A stretch of 47,745 nucleotides of DNA from RGIG5952 sp045627605 (GTDB taxonomy: Bacteria > Verrucomicrobiota > Kiritimatiellia > RFP12 > JAAYLN01). Below are positions 41,599-47,745 of this stretch, piece by piece. The DNA lies in assembly GCA_045627605.1 (NCBI GenBank), contig JAZQOA010000084.1, positions 1 to 47,745 of the forward strand, in the 5' to 3' direction. Position numbers and translations under genes: made by a program. The notes under the pieces are model-generated. The model ran no database searches, was not told where the DNA came from, and saw only the letters and a program-made list of their open reading frames with translations. Position 1 is the first letter of the stretch. Every line of letters begins with the position of its first letter.

Positions 41599-42952
41599 CA
41601 TTCTCCAAAATCTCAAAATAATCATCAGCCTGTTGGTCCCGGTTATGCCTCTTCGCGATGTTATGATATGCGTTTTCTCCCAGTTCGCGGCAAAGTTTTG
41701 GGTCTGCCAGCAGGCGCTTCACGCAAGCAACCAGCGAGTCTGCGCTTTCAGGCGTCATGTCAAGCCCGGCCTTGGCATCCATCACAAGCTTTTTCGCAAA
41801 ACCATCGACCCCCATGATGATTGGCCGTTTGCATCCCGCGCTTTCAAAAATTTTACTGGGCATCACCGTTGTGAACAGTTCCGTTTTTTTCAAATGAACA
41901 AGGCTCGCATCACTTGATGATACCCAATCCGGCATCAACGACTTCGGCTGCCGCCCCGTGAACACCACATTGTCCAGCCTCCGCTTCTTCGCCTCTGCCT
42001 CCAACTTCTCCCGATACGCTCCATCTCCCACAATGACAAACGAAATCTCTTTCGCATTTCCCTCGTCACCTGAAACCTGCCCCTCTCCCATCCCTCTATG
42101 TTCTTTATGTTCTCTATGGCTAATCCCCTTCCCGCTTCCCCCTTCCTCCTGCCCCCTAAAACCTGAAATCTTCTCCGCCGCCTCCAGCACGACCTCGAGC
42201 CCGCACGCCATGCCGACCGTACCAATGTAACTGACCACAAACTTTCCTTCAAGCCCGAACTGCTTCAGAAGTTCAGCGTTCTTCTCGCGCGGCGAATAGA
42301 CGGCGAGATCGGTGCCATTCATCACGACGGACATCTTCTCCTCCGGCACGCCTTTTTCCTTCAATCTCAACCTGTAACCTTCGCCTACCGTGACCAATCG
42401 GTCACAGTTCCGATACATTGATTTTTCAATCTTCTCCAGTCCCCAGATGCCCAAACGAGGCACCTTCGCCCCAACGGCAAACATGCTCTCTGGCCAAATA
42501 TCCCTAATTTCGACAACAAGCGGAATTCGTCTTTTCTTCAACCTCCGACCTTCAACCTCCAACCTCCCACCCCTCAACCTCTTGTACCAGACACCCGCAT
42601 ACCCGCAGAAAATCTGGGGACTCGTCGCAATCACGACATCAGGACGCTCAAGCCGGAGCGCGGTCCAAAGGGCCGAGACGAAGAAACTCACGTAGTTGAG
42701 CATCCGACGAACGACACCTTTATTCGCCGCAATGTAGGTCTTCACACGTTCGATCTTGACACCGTTGAGAACTTCACTCGTCCGCGCGTTCCTGTAGCCG
42801 TCGTAGACGATCCCGTTTGGCACGTTCGGTGCCCCCGTGACAACCGTCACATCATGTCCGGCCTTCGCCCAGCGCTCACAGAGTGCCGAAACGCGCGTTG
42901 CCGGAGCATTCCCCTCCGGCGTATAATAATGGCTAAAGAAAAGAATTTTCAT
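41585..42952 (-). CDS. GT4-family glycosyltransferase (WbuB-like)
   Basis: 455 residues. N-lobe start MKILFFSHYYTPEGNAPATR and the hallmark VVEIRDIWPES are typical of WbuB/fucosamine-transferase-like GT4 enzymes; the C-lobe has VSYIGTVGMACGLEVVLEAA, ISFVIVGDGAYREKLEAEA and MPSKIFESAGCKRPII. Two foreign-looking insertions lie in loops: GGRLEVEGRRLKK (heptamer DNA, 42537-42580) and a Gly-rich stretch containing SHREHKEHRG (family A DNA, 42093-42124). The stop codon lies in the family C inverted repeat, giving the C-terminus ENVRCR. Cytoplasmic or membrane-peripheral. Confidence 0.85.
   Translation of the reverse strand: MKILFFSHYYTPEGNAPATRVSALCERWAKAGHDVTVVTGAPNVPNGIVYDGYRNARTSEVLNGVKIERVKTYIAANKGVVRRMLNYVSFFVSALWTALRLERPDVVIATSPQIFCGYAGVWYKRLRGGRLEVEGRRLKKRRIPLVVEIRDIWPESMFAVGAKVPRLGIWGLEKIEKSMYRNCDRLVTVGEGYRLRLKEKGVPEEKMSVVMNGTDLAVYSPREKNAELLKQFGLEGKFVVSYIGTVGMACGLEVVLEAAEKISGFRGQEEGGSGKGISHREHKEHRGMGEGQVSGDEGNAKEISFVIVGDGAYREKLEAEAKKRRLDNVVFTGRQPKSLMPDWVSSSDASLVHLKKTELFTTVMPSKIFESAGCKRPIIMGVDGFAKKLVMDAKAGLDMTPESADSLVACVKRLLADPKLCRELGENAYHNIAKRHNRDQQADDYFEILENVRCR
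42093..42124. repeat. family A repeat arm inside the WbuB-like gene
   Basis: Nonamer-type repeats (CTATG TTCTTTATG TTCTCTATGG) ending in the conserved ATGGC. Coding strand reads GCCATAGAGAACATAAAG and yields SHREHKEHRG in frame. Confidence 0.75.
42537..42580. repeat. heptamer array (family B) inside the WbuB-like gene
   Basis: About six units of the type AACCTYC / GACCTTC in a row. Related arrays lie at 43622-43661 and, more degenerate, at 44434-44467 and 36701-36726, all inside genes. Confidence 0.7.
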
Positions 42953-42969
42953 TTTTCTTTCTTAACATT

Positions 42970-43058
42970 CTTAGCCATAAAGAACATAGAGAACATAAAG
43001 ATTTCGTCAGGGGCATCAGCCCTCCCAGTCTCCCCTCTCTCTATGCTCTTTATGGCCA
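42970..43058. mobile_element. gene-less family A palindrome (MITE-like)
   Basis: Arm GCCATAAAGAACAT at 42974-42987 (followed by AGAGAACATAAAG) faces its complement at 43043-43056 with one mismatch. The 30-40 bases between carry no gene. It fills most of the gap between the heparinase-like and WbuB-like genes and sits 18 bases before the latter's ATG. Confidence 0.65.
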
Positions 43059-43070
43059 TCCAACCTTCCC

Positions 43071-44555
43071 TCAAGAAACACTCCATGTAAACGTCGCCGG
43101 AAACCTGACGATCTGATGATAGATGATGCATAGGCCTGGCTCACGCCTATTCCATCCCACAGCGAACTCGCACGGCTCAACACGACGCTCACCGTTACAG
43201 GATATCTTCACCACTTCCTCGCCCACTCCCGGCGGCAGATGAAACCGCACCTCAAGATTATGCTCGCCATGTCCGAAGACTTCGTCCACACCCTTGAGAC
43301 CCTCCGCTGTCAGCTCGAATCTCCGACGATGCCGTCCGAAGTCGAACCGACGGCCCACCCGATGCGCCGCCCAGACCTCACTGGAGTCCTGCCCGTCGAT
43401 AACGACCGTGTTGTGTGCAGCCGTACTGCGTTCGAAGCTTCTCACCGGCCCCGGCACGTAAGTCGAACACCCCGTGTCGCCTATGACTTTCCGCCCCTTC
43501 TTCCACAGCTCAAAACTCCACGTGTCTGCATGCGCGTGTCCCGGCTGGTAACTTGGCCCAATCTCTCCGCACTTGGCCAACATGCAATAGGTTTGATTCT
43601 CCAATCGCAAGAAGCCGGAGGGAGAAGGTTGAAGGTTGAAGGTTGGAGGTTGGAGGTTGGATGCAACATCAAACCCTTCAGTAGCGGCGTACGCAAAAAG
43701 ATTGGCAGGCGACTTGGCGATGCCTTCGGACGAGTCATTGAACTTGGCGATCTTTCCATCCGACCCGACCAGCATCTTCAGCCCCACCAGCATCTTCCCG
43801 GCATATTCCTTGAACAATTCCGCATCCTGCATCCCGCTCCCCGTTTTCTGTTCCCTGCGCCCTTTGATCAACTTATAACAGTCCAGCACATCCTCAAGGA
43901 TAATGCAATGGTACATCGGCGAGCGTTCGAAGTGGACCCCGTCGCCACATGTCTGCTCCGGCAGTTCACGCCGATAGATCGCCATCCCCTTCTTATACCA
44001 TTTTTCATTTTCAAAAAAAAAACCCGCGAAAACCAACGCCTTGGCATTTGCCAACAGATGATTCGCCAACAAATGATACTCCAACTGCGGATACAGCCAA
44101 TTCATCTGCTCGCGTAACGACTCCTCAATTCTCTCCTCCCCTTTCTCTTTATGTTCTCTATGTTCTTTATGGCCATCCTCCTCCCTCCCCTCATCATCCA
44201 GCCACTTAATCCAATTAACCACCCTCAGGCTAATCGGATACGGCTCCCAACCATTCCCCCACCCCTTCGGATTCTCCCTGATCCACTTTTCAATTATCTC
44301 TGCGCCCTCCTTGTGCCCCTTTGCTGCTAAATAATCAAAGTAGTGCAGATTGTACAACCAAAGCTTCTCAAACCGCAGATCATTCCAGCCGTTCGGGTTG
44401 CCCTTCACGTTCAGGAACTCGAACTCAGGCAATGGAGAGGTCGAGGCTGGAGGTCGAGGTCGACGGAGAAACGACAACCGTTTTCTCCAGATCCTATTCC
44501 AGATCTGAACCGGCTTCAAATGAATAATCGTACGAATAGTCAAGCCTAGGTTCAT
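43071..44555 (-). CDS. heparinase II/III-family protein
   Basis: 494 residues. N-terminal alpha-toroid region (FEKLWLYNLHYFDYLAAKG, WGNGWEPYPISLRVVNWIKW, EYHLLANHLLANAKALVFAG) and C-terminal beta region (GPSYQPGHAHADTWSFELW, GDTGCSTYVPGPVRSFERST, AAHNTVVIDGQDSSEVWAAH), with the tyrosine/histidine positions of heparinase II/III lyases. Such genes regularly sit next to bi-domain oxidoreductases in capsule clusters, where they may trim or release glycan. No signal peptide is evident. In-frame repeat insertions: GHKEHREHKE (44143-44176), NLQPPTFNLQPS (43622-43661) and RRPRPPASTS (44434-44467). Family A DNA lies 10 bases upstream of the ATG. Confidence 0.85.
   Translation of the reverse strand: MNLGLTIRTIIHLKPVQIWNRIWRKRLSFLRRPRPPASTSPLPEFEFLNVKGNPNGWNDLRFEKLWLYNLHYFDYLAAKGHKEGAEIIEKWIRENPKGWGNGWEPYPISLRVVNWIKWLDDEGREEDGHKEHREHKEKGEERIEESLREQMNWLYPQLEYHLLANHLLANAKALVFAGFFFENEKWYKKGMAIYRRELPEQTCGDGVHFERSPMYHCIILEDVLDCYKLIKGRREQKTGSGMQDAELFKEYAGKMLVGLKMLVGSDGKIAKFNDSSEGIAKSPANLFAYAATEGFDVASNLQPPTFNLQPSPSGFLRLENQTYCMLAKCGEIGPSYQPGHAHADTWSFELWKKGRKVIGDTGCSTYVPGPVRSFERSTAAHNTVVIDGQDSSEVWAAHRVGRRFDFGRHRRRFELTAEGLKGVDEVFGHGEHNLEVRFHLPPGVGEEVVKISCNGERRVEPCEFAVGWNRREPGLCIIYHQIVRFPATFTWSVS
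43622..43661. repeat. heptamer array (family B) inside the heparinase-like gene
   Basis: GAAGGTT/GGAGGTT units repeated about five times with exact 7-base period, read in frame as LQPPTFNLQPS. Confidence 0.8.
44143..44176. repeat. family A repeat arm inside the heparinase-like gene
   Basis: ATGTTCTTTATGGC at 44160-44173 plus further nonamers; identical to the inverted-repeat core of the GxxExxY cassette. Confidence 0.8.
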
Positions 44556-44564
44556 GCGATTTTA

Positions 44565-45090
44565 GCCATAAAGAACATGCTTAGCCGTAAAGAACATAAA
44601 GGGCATAAAGATTTTTCAGGAAGGGTACCATAAACCGACACCCCTCTCTTTATGTTCTCTATGTTCTTTATGGTCATAACACCCCACGATGCAACCTTAA
44701 TTCAAAAACGACCTCGCCTCAAACTTGTACGATCCAAAGTTCACCAGTAATCCACATTCTTTCCCGGTAATCTTCAGATAGTTTATCAGTTGTGCTACAT
44801 GCTCTGCAGAAAGTGCTTTCGCCGCCTTCAATTCAACAACGAGTTCATCCTCAACAACGAGATCTGCAAAATAATCGCCAAGAACGAATCCATCTTCATC
44901 CATGACCTTTATCGGCTTCTGTGCCTCAACCTTCAATCCAATCTTCTCAAGCCGATGCTTCAACCCATTCTCATACACCTTTTCAAGCAATCCCGTACCG
45001 AGATACACATGCAGATCATACGCCACCTGCCGCACTTTTGCTATCAATTCATTCCGTTCCATTCTCTATGCTCTCTATGTTCTTTATGGC
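44565..45090. mobile_element. inverted-repeat cassette carrying a GxxExxY gene (family A)
   Basis: Exact 14-bp ends GCCATAAAGAACAT (44565-44578) and its complement (45077-45090) enclose one gene. The left side is complex: a second arm (44582 onward) and an inverted arm at 44643-44676 make a gene-less palindrome of about 108 bp next to the gene, so this may be two nested insertions. 44556-44696 holds nothing else. Confidence 0.55.
44697..45062 (-). CDS. GxxExxY-family protein
   Basis: 121 residues. The namesake motif is GLLEKVY near residue 24, followed by the family pattern GDYFADLVVEDELVVELKA, AEHVAQLINYLKIT and LLVNFGSYKFEARSF. The conserved acidic and Glu-Leu-Lys residues (D...E.K) look like a PD-(D/E)XK-type nuclease core, which is a guess from pattern. 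Function is unknown. The ATG lies within the right repeat arm, whose AGAGA bases may act as ribosome site. It interrupts a glycan operon with no obvious pathway link. Confidence 0.85.
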   Translation of the reverse strand: MERNELIAKVRQVAYDLHVYLGTGLLEKVYENGLKHRLEKIGLKVEAQKPIKVMDEDGFVLGDYFADLVVEDELVVELKAAKALSAEHVAQLINYLKITGKECGLLVNFGSYKFEARSFLN

Positions 45091-45094
45091 AAAT

Positions 45095-47353
45095 TCAACC
45101 TACTGCCACACTCTCGCCGCTCTTCACCGCTCTCAACACAGCAAAACACGTCTTGGTCACATTCTCAATCTCCTCAAACGGAATCGGCATGTCCTTGCCG
45201 TCCTTCACTGCGGCAATCGTCGCCGCCAACTCCTCGGCGAAGCCTTTCTGCTGCCGCCCCTTGAGTTTTCGCTTGCCCAGTTTGCCACTGCAAACCGTCG
45301 TGCAGAAGTTATCCAGCGTCGCCGTGGAACCTTCCCCGTGGATTTCGCAGAATTCCTTCGGGAGCGTCGTATCGCCGAACGCAACATACTCGAGCGTGCC
45401 GACCGATCCATCTGTGAATTGGAGATTGACGCTGATTGAATCCTCCGGTGTCTCCGCGGCGTTCGCCGTCTGGATGCACATGGCCTGGACTTTCACGACA
45501 GGCGCCCCGCAGACATAGCTCATGAAGTCGATGAAATGGCATCCTTCGCCAACGATGCGTCCGCCACCAACTTGGGGATCCTGAATCCAAACATCCCGGG
45601 GAATTGAGCCGGCATTGACCCGGTAGTGCATGACAAGCGGCAACGTCCGTTTGGAGAAATAGTCTTTCAGCAATTTCGCATGCGGACTGAACCTCCTGTT
45701 GAACCCAACCATGATACGAGAGGTGTAGATCAAAGGTGTAGGTGTACAATGGTGGTTATCTTCTGCTGTACACCTTTCACCTACACCTACACCTGCACCT
45801 ATAAATTCTGCAAGTTGCTCCTCGCTGATGCAGAGCGGTTTCTCAGTAAACACATATTTACCCGCTTGAAGCGAGGACGCAATTTGGGCCGCATGCATAT
45901 CATGCCGTGTCGTCACAAAGACAAGTTCGGTCTCCTGATCTTTCAGTACCTCTGCCTGATCGGTCGCGGCAAAGGCAAAACCATACTTTTTCGCCGTGTC
46001 CGCCGCGCTCATACCTGTTGCTGTGGAAACGCCACGAAAACGAACTTGAACATTCCGCTGTGCACCCACACCTTCAACCTTCACCTTTTTCAAGGTCGGC
46101 AGCAACACGGCCTTGGCAAAGTTCCCCGCGCCGATGAAGCTGATGCCCACGGCGTCAGAGGCACAGGTCCTAGGTGTAGAATGGAGATCCACTCTCCTTT
46201 GCATCCCTTCACCTACACCTTCTTTCTTCACCTGATCATTTTGGTATTCCAAAACGATCCCGAGATATGGCTCCTTCTTAATGCCCAGCAGTATCTGGTA
46301 GGCCTCAAGCGCGTCGTCAAACTTGAAGCGATGCGTGACAAGCTTCGATGGTGTGACCTTGCCTTCCGCGACGAGCTGCAAAAAGGCCGCCATATTGCGT
46401 TGCTCCGTCCAGCGGACATAGCCAAAGGGATAGTCAATGCCTTGCTCCTCGTAAACCGGATCGTACCGGCCCGGCCCATACGAACAGGAGAGGCGAAAGT
46501 CAATTTCCTTCTTGTAGTACTGATCACGCGGCAAGTTCATTCCAACCAACCCCGTCGCCACAACCCGCCCCTTTTTGCGGCTAATCTCCGCCGCGACCGT
46601 AACGGGCTCATCGGAATGCGTCGCCGCCGTAATCAGCACCGCATCAACGCCGTTCCCCCCGGAAAACGCCATCGCCTCGCCTTCAAGATTGGCGGAGACC
46701 GCCTTGTCGCATCCCATTTCCTCCGCCAACTTGCAGCGCGCGGAATTTGGATCGAAACCAATGACCCGACAACCGCTCGCCTTCAGCATCTGCACGGCGA
46801 GAATCCCCATCAAGCCAAGTCCGATAACCGCCACCGATTCGCCGAGCCGGACATCGCACTGGCGGACGCCTTGCAAAGCGATAGAACCCACCGTCGCACA
46901 AGAAGCGTCCTCAAAACCGACGCCATCGGGGATTTTCACCACCAGATTTTTCGGCACATATCCATATTCGGCATGGTTGGCGAATCCCGCACCGCCGCAA
47001 GCCACACGGTCCCCGACCTTGATGTCGCCAGCGTTGCGTCCCGCTTCAACAACCACACCGGCGCTCGAATAGCCAAGGGGAATCGGCTGGTCAAGCTTCG
47101 CCTGCACCTTTTCCAATGTGGCAAAGACGCCCTCCGTCTTCATCTTGCGCAAAACCTTGCGCACTTGGTCGGGCATCTGCAGGGCCTTGCCGACGAGCCC
47201 CTTCTTGGCAAACTCCGCCAACATGCGCTCCGTTCCCGCGCTGACGAAACTCGCGGCCGTCCTGACAACAACACCATTCACCTTGCAAAGCGGTGCCGGA
47301 ACCTCCGCCAACCACATCTCGCCCGTCTTAAACGATTGAAGAATTTGTTTCAT
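45095..47353 (-). CDS. bi-domain oxidoreductase (zinc-type dehydrogenase + Gfo/Idh/MocA)
   Basis: 752 residues from ATG 47353 (GGAGG upstream; ATG 47368 is a weaker alternative). Residues about 1-350: MDR alcohol-dehydrogenase fold (GYSSAGVVVEAG, VACGGAGFANHAEYGYVP, VAVIGLGLMGILAVQMLKAS). About 380-752: Gfo/Idh/MocA Rossmann plus sheet domain (ISFIGAGNFAKAVLLP, YVFTEKPLCIS, RIMVGFNRRFSPHAKLL, GGRIVGEGCHFIDFMSYVCG). The fusion is common in polysaccharide clusters, probably for nucleotide-sugar oxidation. Three stretches of repeat DNA are spliced in frame (46050-46095, 46165-46225, 45721-45803), two in or near the interdomain linker and one in the Rossmann loop just before the conserved VGFNRRF strand. 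First gene of the operon. Confidence 0.9.
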   Translation of the reverse strand: MKQILQSFKTGEMWLAEVPAPLCKVNGVVVRTAASFVSAGTERMLAEFAKKGLVGKALQMPDQVRKVLRKMKTEGVFATLEKVQAKLDQPIPLGYSSAGVVVEAGRNAGDIKVGDRVACGGAGFANHAEYGYVPKNLVVKIPDGVGFEDASCATVGSIALQGVRQCDVRLGESVAVIGLGLMGILAVQMLKASGCRVIGFDPNSARCKLAEEMGCDKAVSANLEGEAMAFSGGNGVDAVLITAATHSDEPVTVAAEISRKKGRVVATGLVGMNLPRDQYYKKEIDFRLSCSYGPGRYDPVYEEQGIDYPFGYVRWTEQRNMAAFLQLVAEGKVTPSKLVTHRFKFDDALEAYQILLGIKKEPYLGIVLEYQNDQVKKEGVGEGMQRRVDLHSTPRTCASDAVGISFIGAGNFAKAVLLPTLKKVKVEGVGAQRNVQVRFRGVSTATGMSAADTAKKYGFAFAATDQAEVLKDQETELVFVTTRHDMHAAQIASSLQAGKYVFTEKPLCISEEQLAEFIGAGVGVGERCTAEDNHHCTPTPLIYTSRIMVGFNRRFSPHAKLLKDYFSKRTLPLVMHYRVNAGSIPRDVWIQDPQVGGGRIVGEGCHFIDFMSYVCGAPVVKVQAMCIQTANAAETPEDSISVNLQFTDGSVGTLEYVAFGDTTLPKEFCEIHGEGSTATLDNFCTTVCSGKLGKRKLKGRQQKGFAEELAATIAAVKDGKDMPIPFEEIENVTKTCFAVLRAVKSGESVAVG
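45721..45803. mobile_element. gene-less family C palindrome inserted in frame in the oxidoreductase
   Basis: Arms AAAGGTGTAGGTGTAC (45732-45747) and GTACACCTTTCACCTACACC (45768 onward) around a 20-base loop. They add about 27 residues (beginning GAGVGVGERC, ending TPTPLIYTS) between two conserved strands. Confidence 0.7.
46050..46095. repeat. short family B/C-like insertion in the oxidoreductase
   Basis: CACCCACACCTTCAACCTTC followed by ACCTTTTTC encodes KKVKVEGVGAQRN at a loop where relatives have few residues. No inverted arm seen. Confidence 0.5.
46165..46225. mobile_element. second gene-less family C palindrome in the oxidoreductase
   Basis: AGGTGTAG (46172-46179) faces CTACACCT (46213-46220) across 33 bases, with an inner GGAG/CTCC hairpin. 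It lies in the linker between the two domains (KKEGVGEGMQRR). Confidence 0.6.
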
Positions 47354-47483
47354 CTTCCCATCCTCCAAATCTTAACCTTTCAAACAACCGACTGCCGCCA
47401 ATGGTATGTAATAAAGCACCAGTTTTAAAATATACCCTTCCCGTTCCATATCTCACAGTATACACTTTTCAGTGCCGTATTTC
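47345..47483 (-). repeat. 139-bp promoter/leader direct repeat, copy 2
   Basis: Partner of 32658-32796. Here it forms the promoter, leader and first codons of the glycan operon. Together the copies bracket the whole operon. Confidence 0.92.
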
Positions 47484-47485
47484 AA
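47457..47485 (-). promoter_or_regulatory. promoter of the glycan operon
   Basis: Minus strand: -35 TTGAAA (47485-47480), 17-base spacer, -10 TATACT (47462-47457), each 5/6. A leader of about 97 bases follows to ATG 47353. It contains GGCGGCAG, loosely like the ops core GGCGGTAG used by RfaH-type antiterminators. Confidence 0.7.
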
Positions 47486-47576
47486 CCTTATCAAGCACTT
47501 TGGGTGCGACAAAAGTTTGTCCGAGGAGTTTGCCGCGTCATCGGCCCATTCCATGTCGGTAGGCGAGCTCGTATGG

Positions 47577-47745
47577 TTACACGACGATAGGCCTTCGCGA
47601 CCGTATCACCCCGCGCAGGAGTGCGATGAGGATTCCGTTTTCGAATCGCCAGTGCATTCCAGGTCCCTTGAGGCGCATTCCGACGGTCAGCTTGCAGGCG
47701 GCCTCCGCCATCCCCGACCCGACGACCAAGTGCCTTCGCCGCAGC
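47577..47745 (-). CDS. C-terminal fragment of a transposase (runs off the window)
   Basis: Open to the window edge and ending at TAA 47579-47577. The frame reads VVGSGMAEAACKLTVGMRL, then KGPGMHWRFENGILIALLRG. This matches the C-terminal GSG-x-x-E-A-A-C-K ... G-M-x-W pattern of ISKra4/UPF0236-like transposases, with the last catalytic glutamate in AEAAC. The IS end between 47505 and 47576 is not defined; a small palindrome GACAAAAGTTTGTC lies at 47509-47522. No gene is seen in 47484-47576. Confidence 0.7.
   Translation of the reverse strand, partial: LRRRHLVVGSGMAEAACKLTVGMRLKGPGMHWRFENGILIALLRGVIRSRRPIVV

Noticed and set aside
44565..45090. Reading the GxxExxY gene as a toxin-antitoxin component
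   Set aside because: Single gene without a small partner, and the family has no established toxin role; inverted-repeat framing fits the data better.
45626..47428. Rightward 600-codon frame opposite the oxidoreductase
   Set aside because: Translation is unlike any family, while the leftward frame has all dehydrogenase and Gfo/Idh/MocA motifs.

Overview
The window looks like a piece of chromosome from a Gram-negative, GC-rich member of the PVC group, most likely Kiritimatiellota or a relative among Verrucomicrobiota/Lentisphaerota. This is inference from gene content: secreted DUF4091/LamG and beta-helix sugar enzymes, an ExbB/ExbD-DUF4159-TPR operon, an outer-membrane barrel and a lipoprotein. 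No rRNA, tRNA or CRISPR array was seen. Coding is dense, and strong G/C at third positions makes several very long but spurious antisense ORFs.

Layout. 1-5431: start of a leftward gene, then a three-gene rightward operon of secreted proteins (LamG/DUF4091 glycosidase-like, CBM9-like, TPR) closed by a strong terminator. 5457-9917: a divergent lipoprotein, then an operon of two short-chain dehydrogenases and a beta-helix (GH28-like) protein fused to an unidentified C-terminal domain. 9914-12880: a leftward group of ArsR repressor, SdpI-like membrane protein, M14 carboxypeptidase and outer-membrane barrel, with a clear promoter and palindromic operator. 12891-28688: one leftward eight-gene operon encoding a 2588-residue TPR/beta-repeat protein, two more secreted TPR proteins, ExbB, two ExbD, a TonB/TolA-like anchor and a DUF4159 membrane protein. 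It reads as a proton-driven envelope machine with giant periplasmic or surface partners, and I do not recognise it as a described system. 28717-32575: a methionine module (metF, separate reactivation protein, metH without its reactivation domain).

32614-47485: a leftward surface-glycan operon (bi-domain oxidoreductase, heparinase-like protein, several glycosyltransferases, UDP-GlcNAc 2-epimerase, two tandem paralogous Wzy-like polymerases). A 139-bp, about 94% identical direct repeat carrying a sigma70-type promoter and 5' leader occurs at both ends. The cluster is peppered with short repeat elements of three sequence families. Two of them have exact terminal inverted repeats (12 and 14 bp) bracketing a lone small gene: a four-helix-bundle (S23/IVP-like) gene in one, a GxxExxY gene in the other. 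The same inverted-repeat arms occur nearby without a gene, some inserted in frame inside enzymes. Those paired gene-carrying and gene-less elements, and the ExbBD/giant-TPR operon, are the strongest candidates for undescribed biology here. The right edge carries the C-terminus of a transposase.
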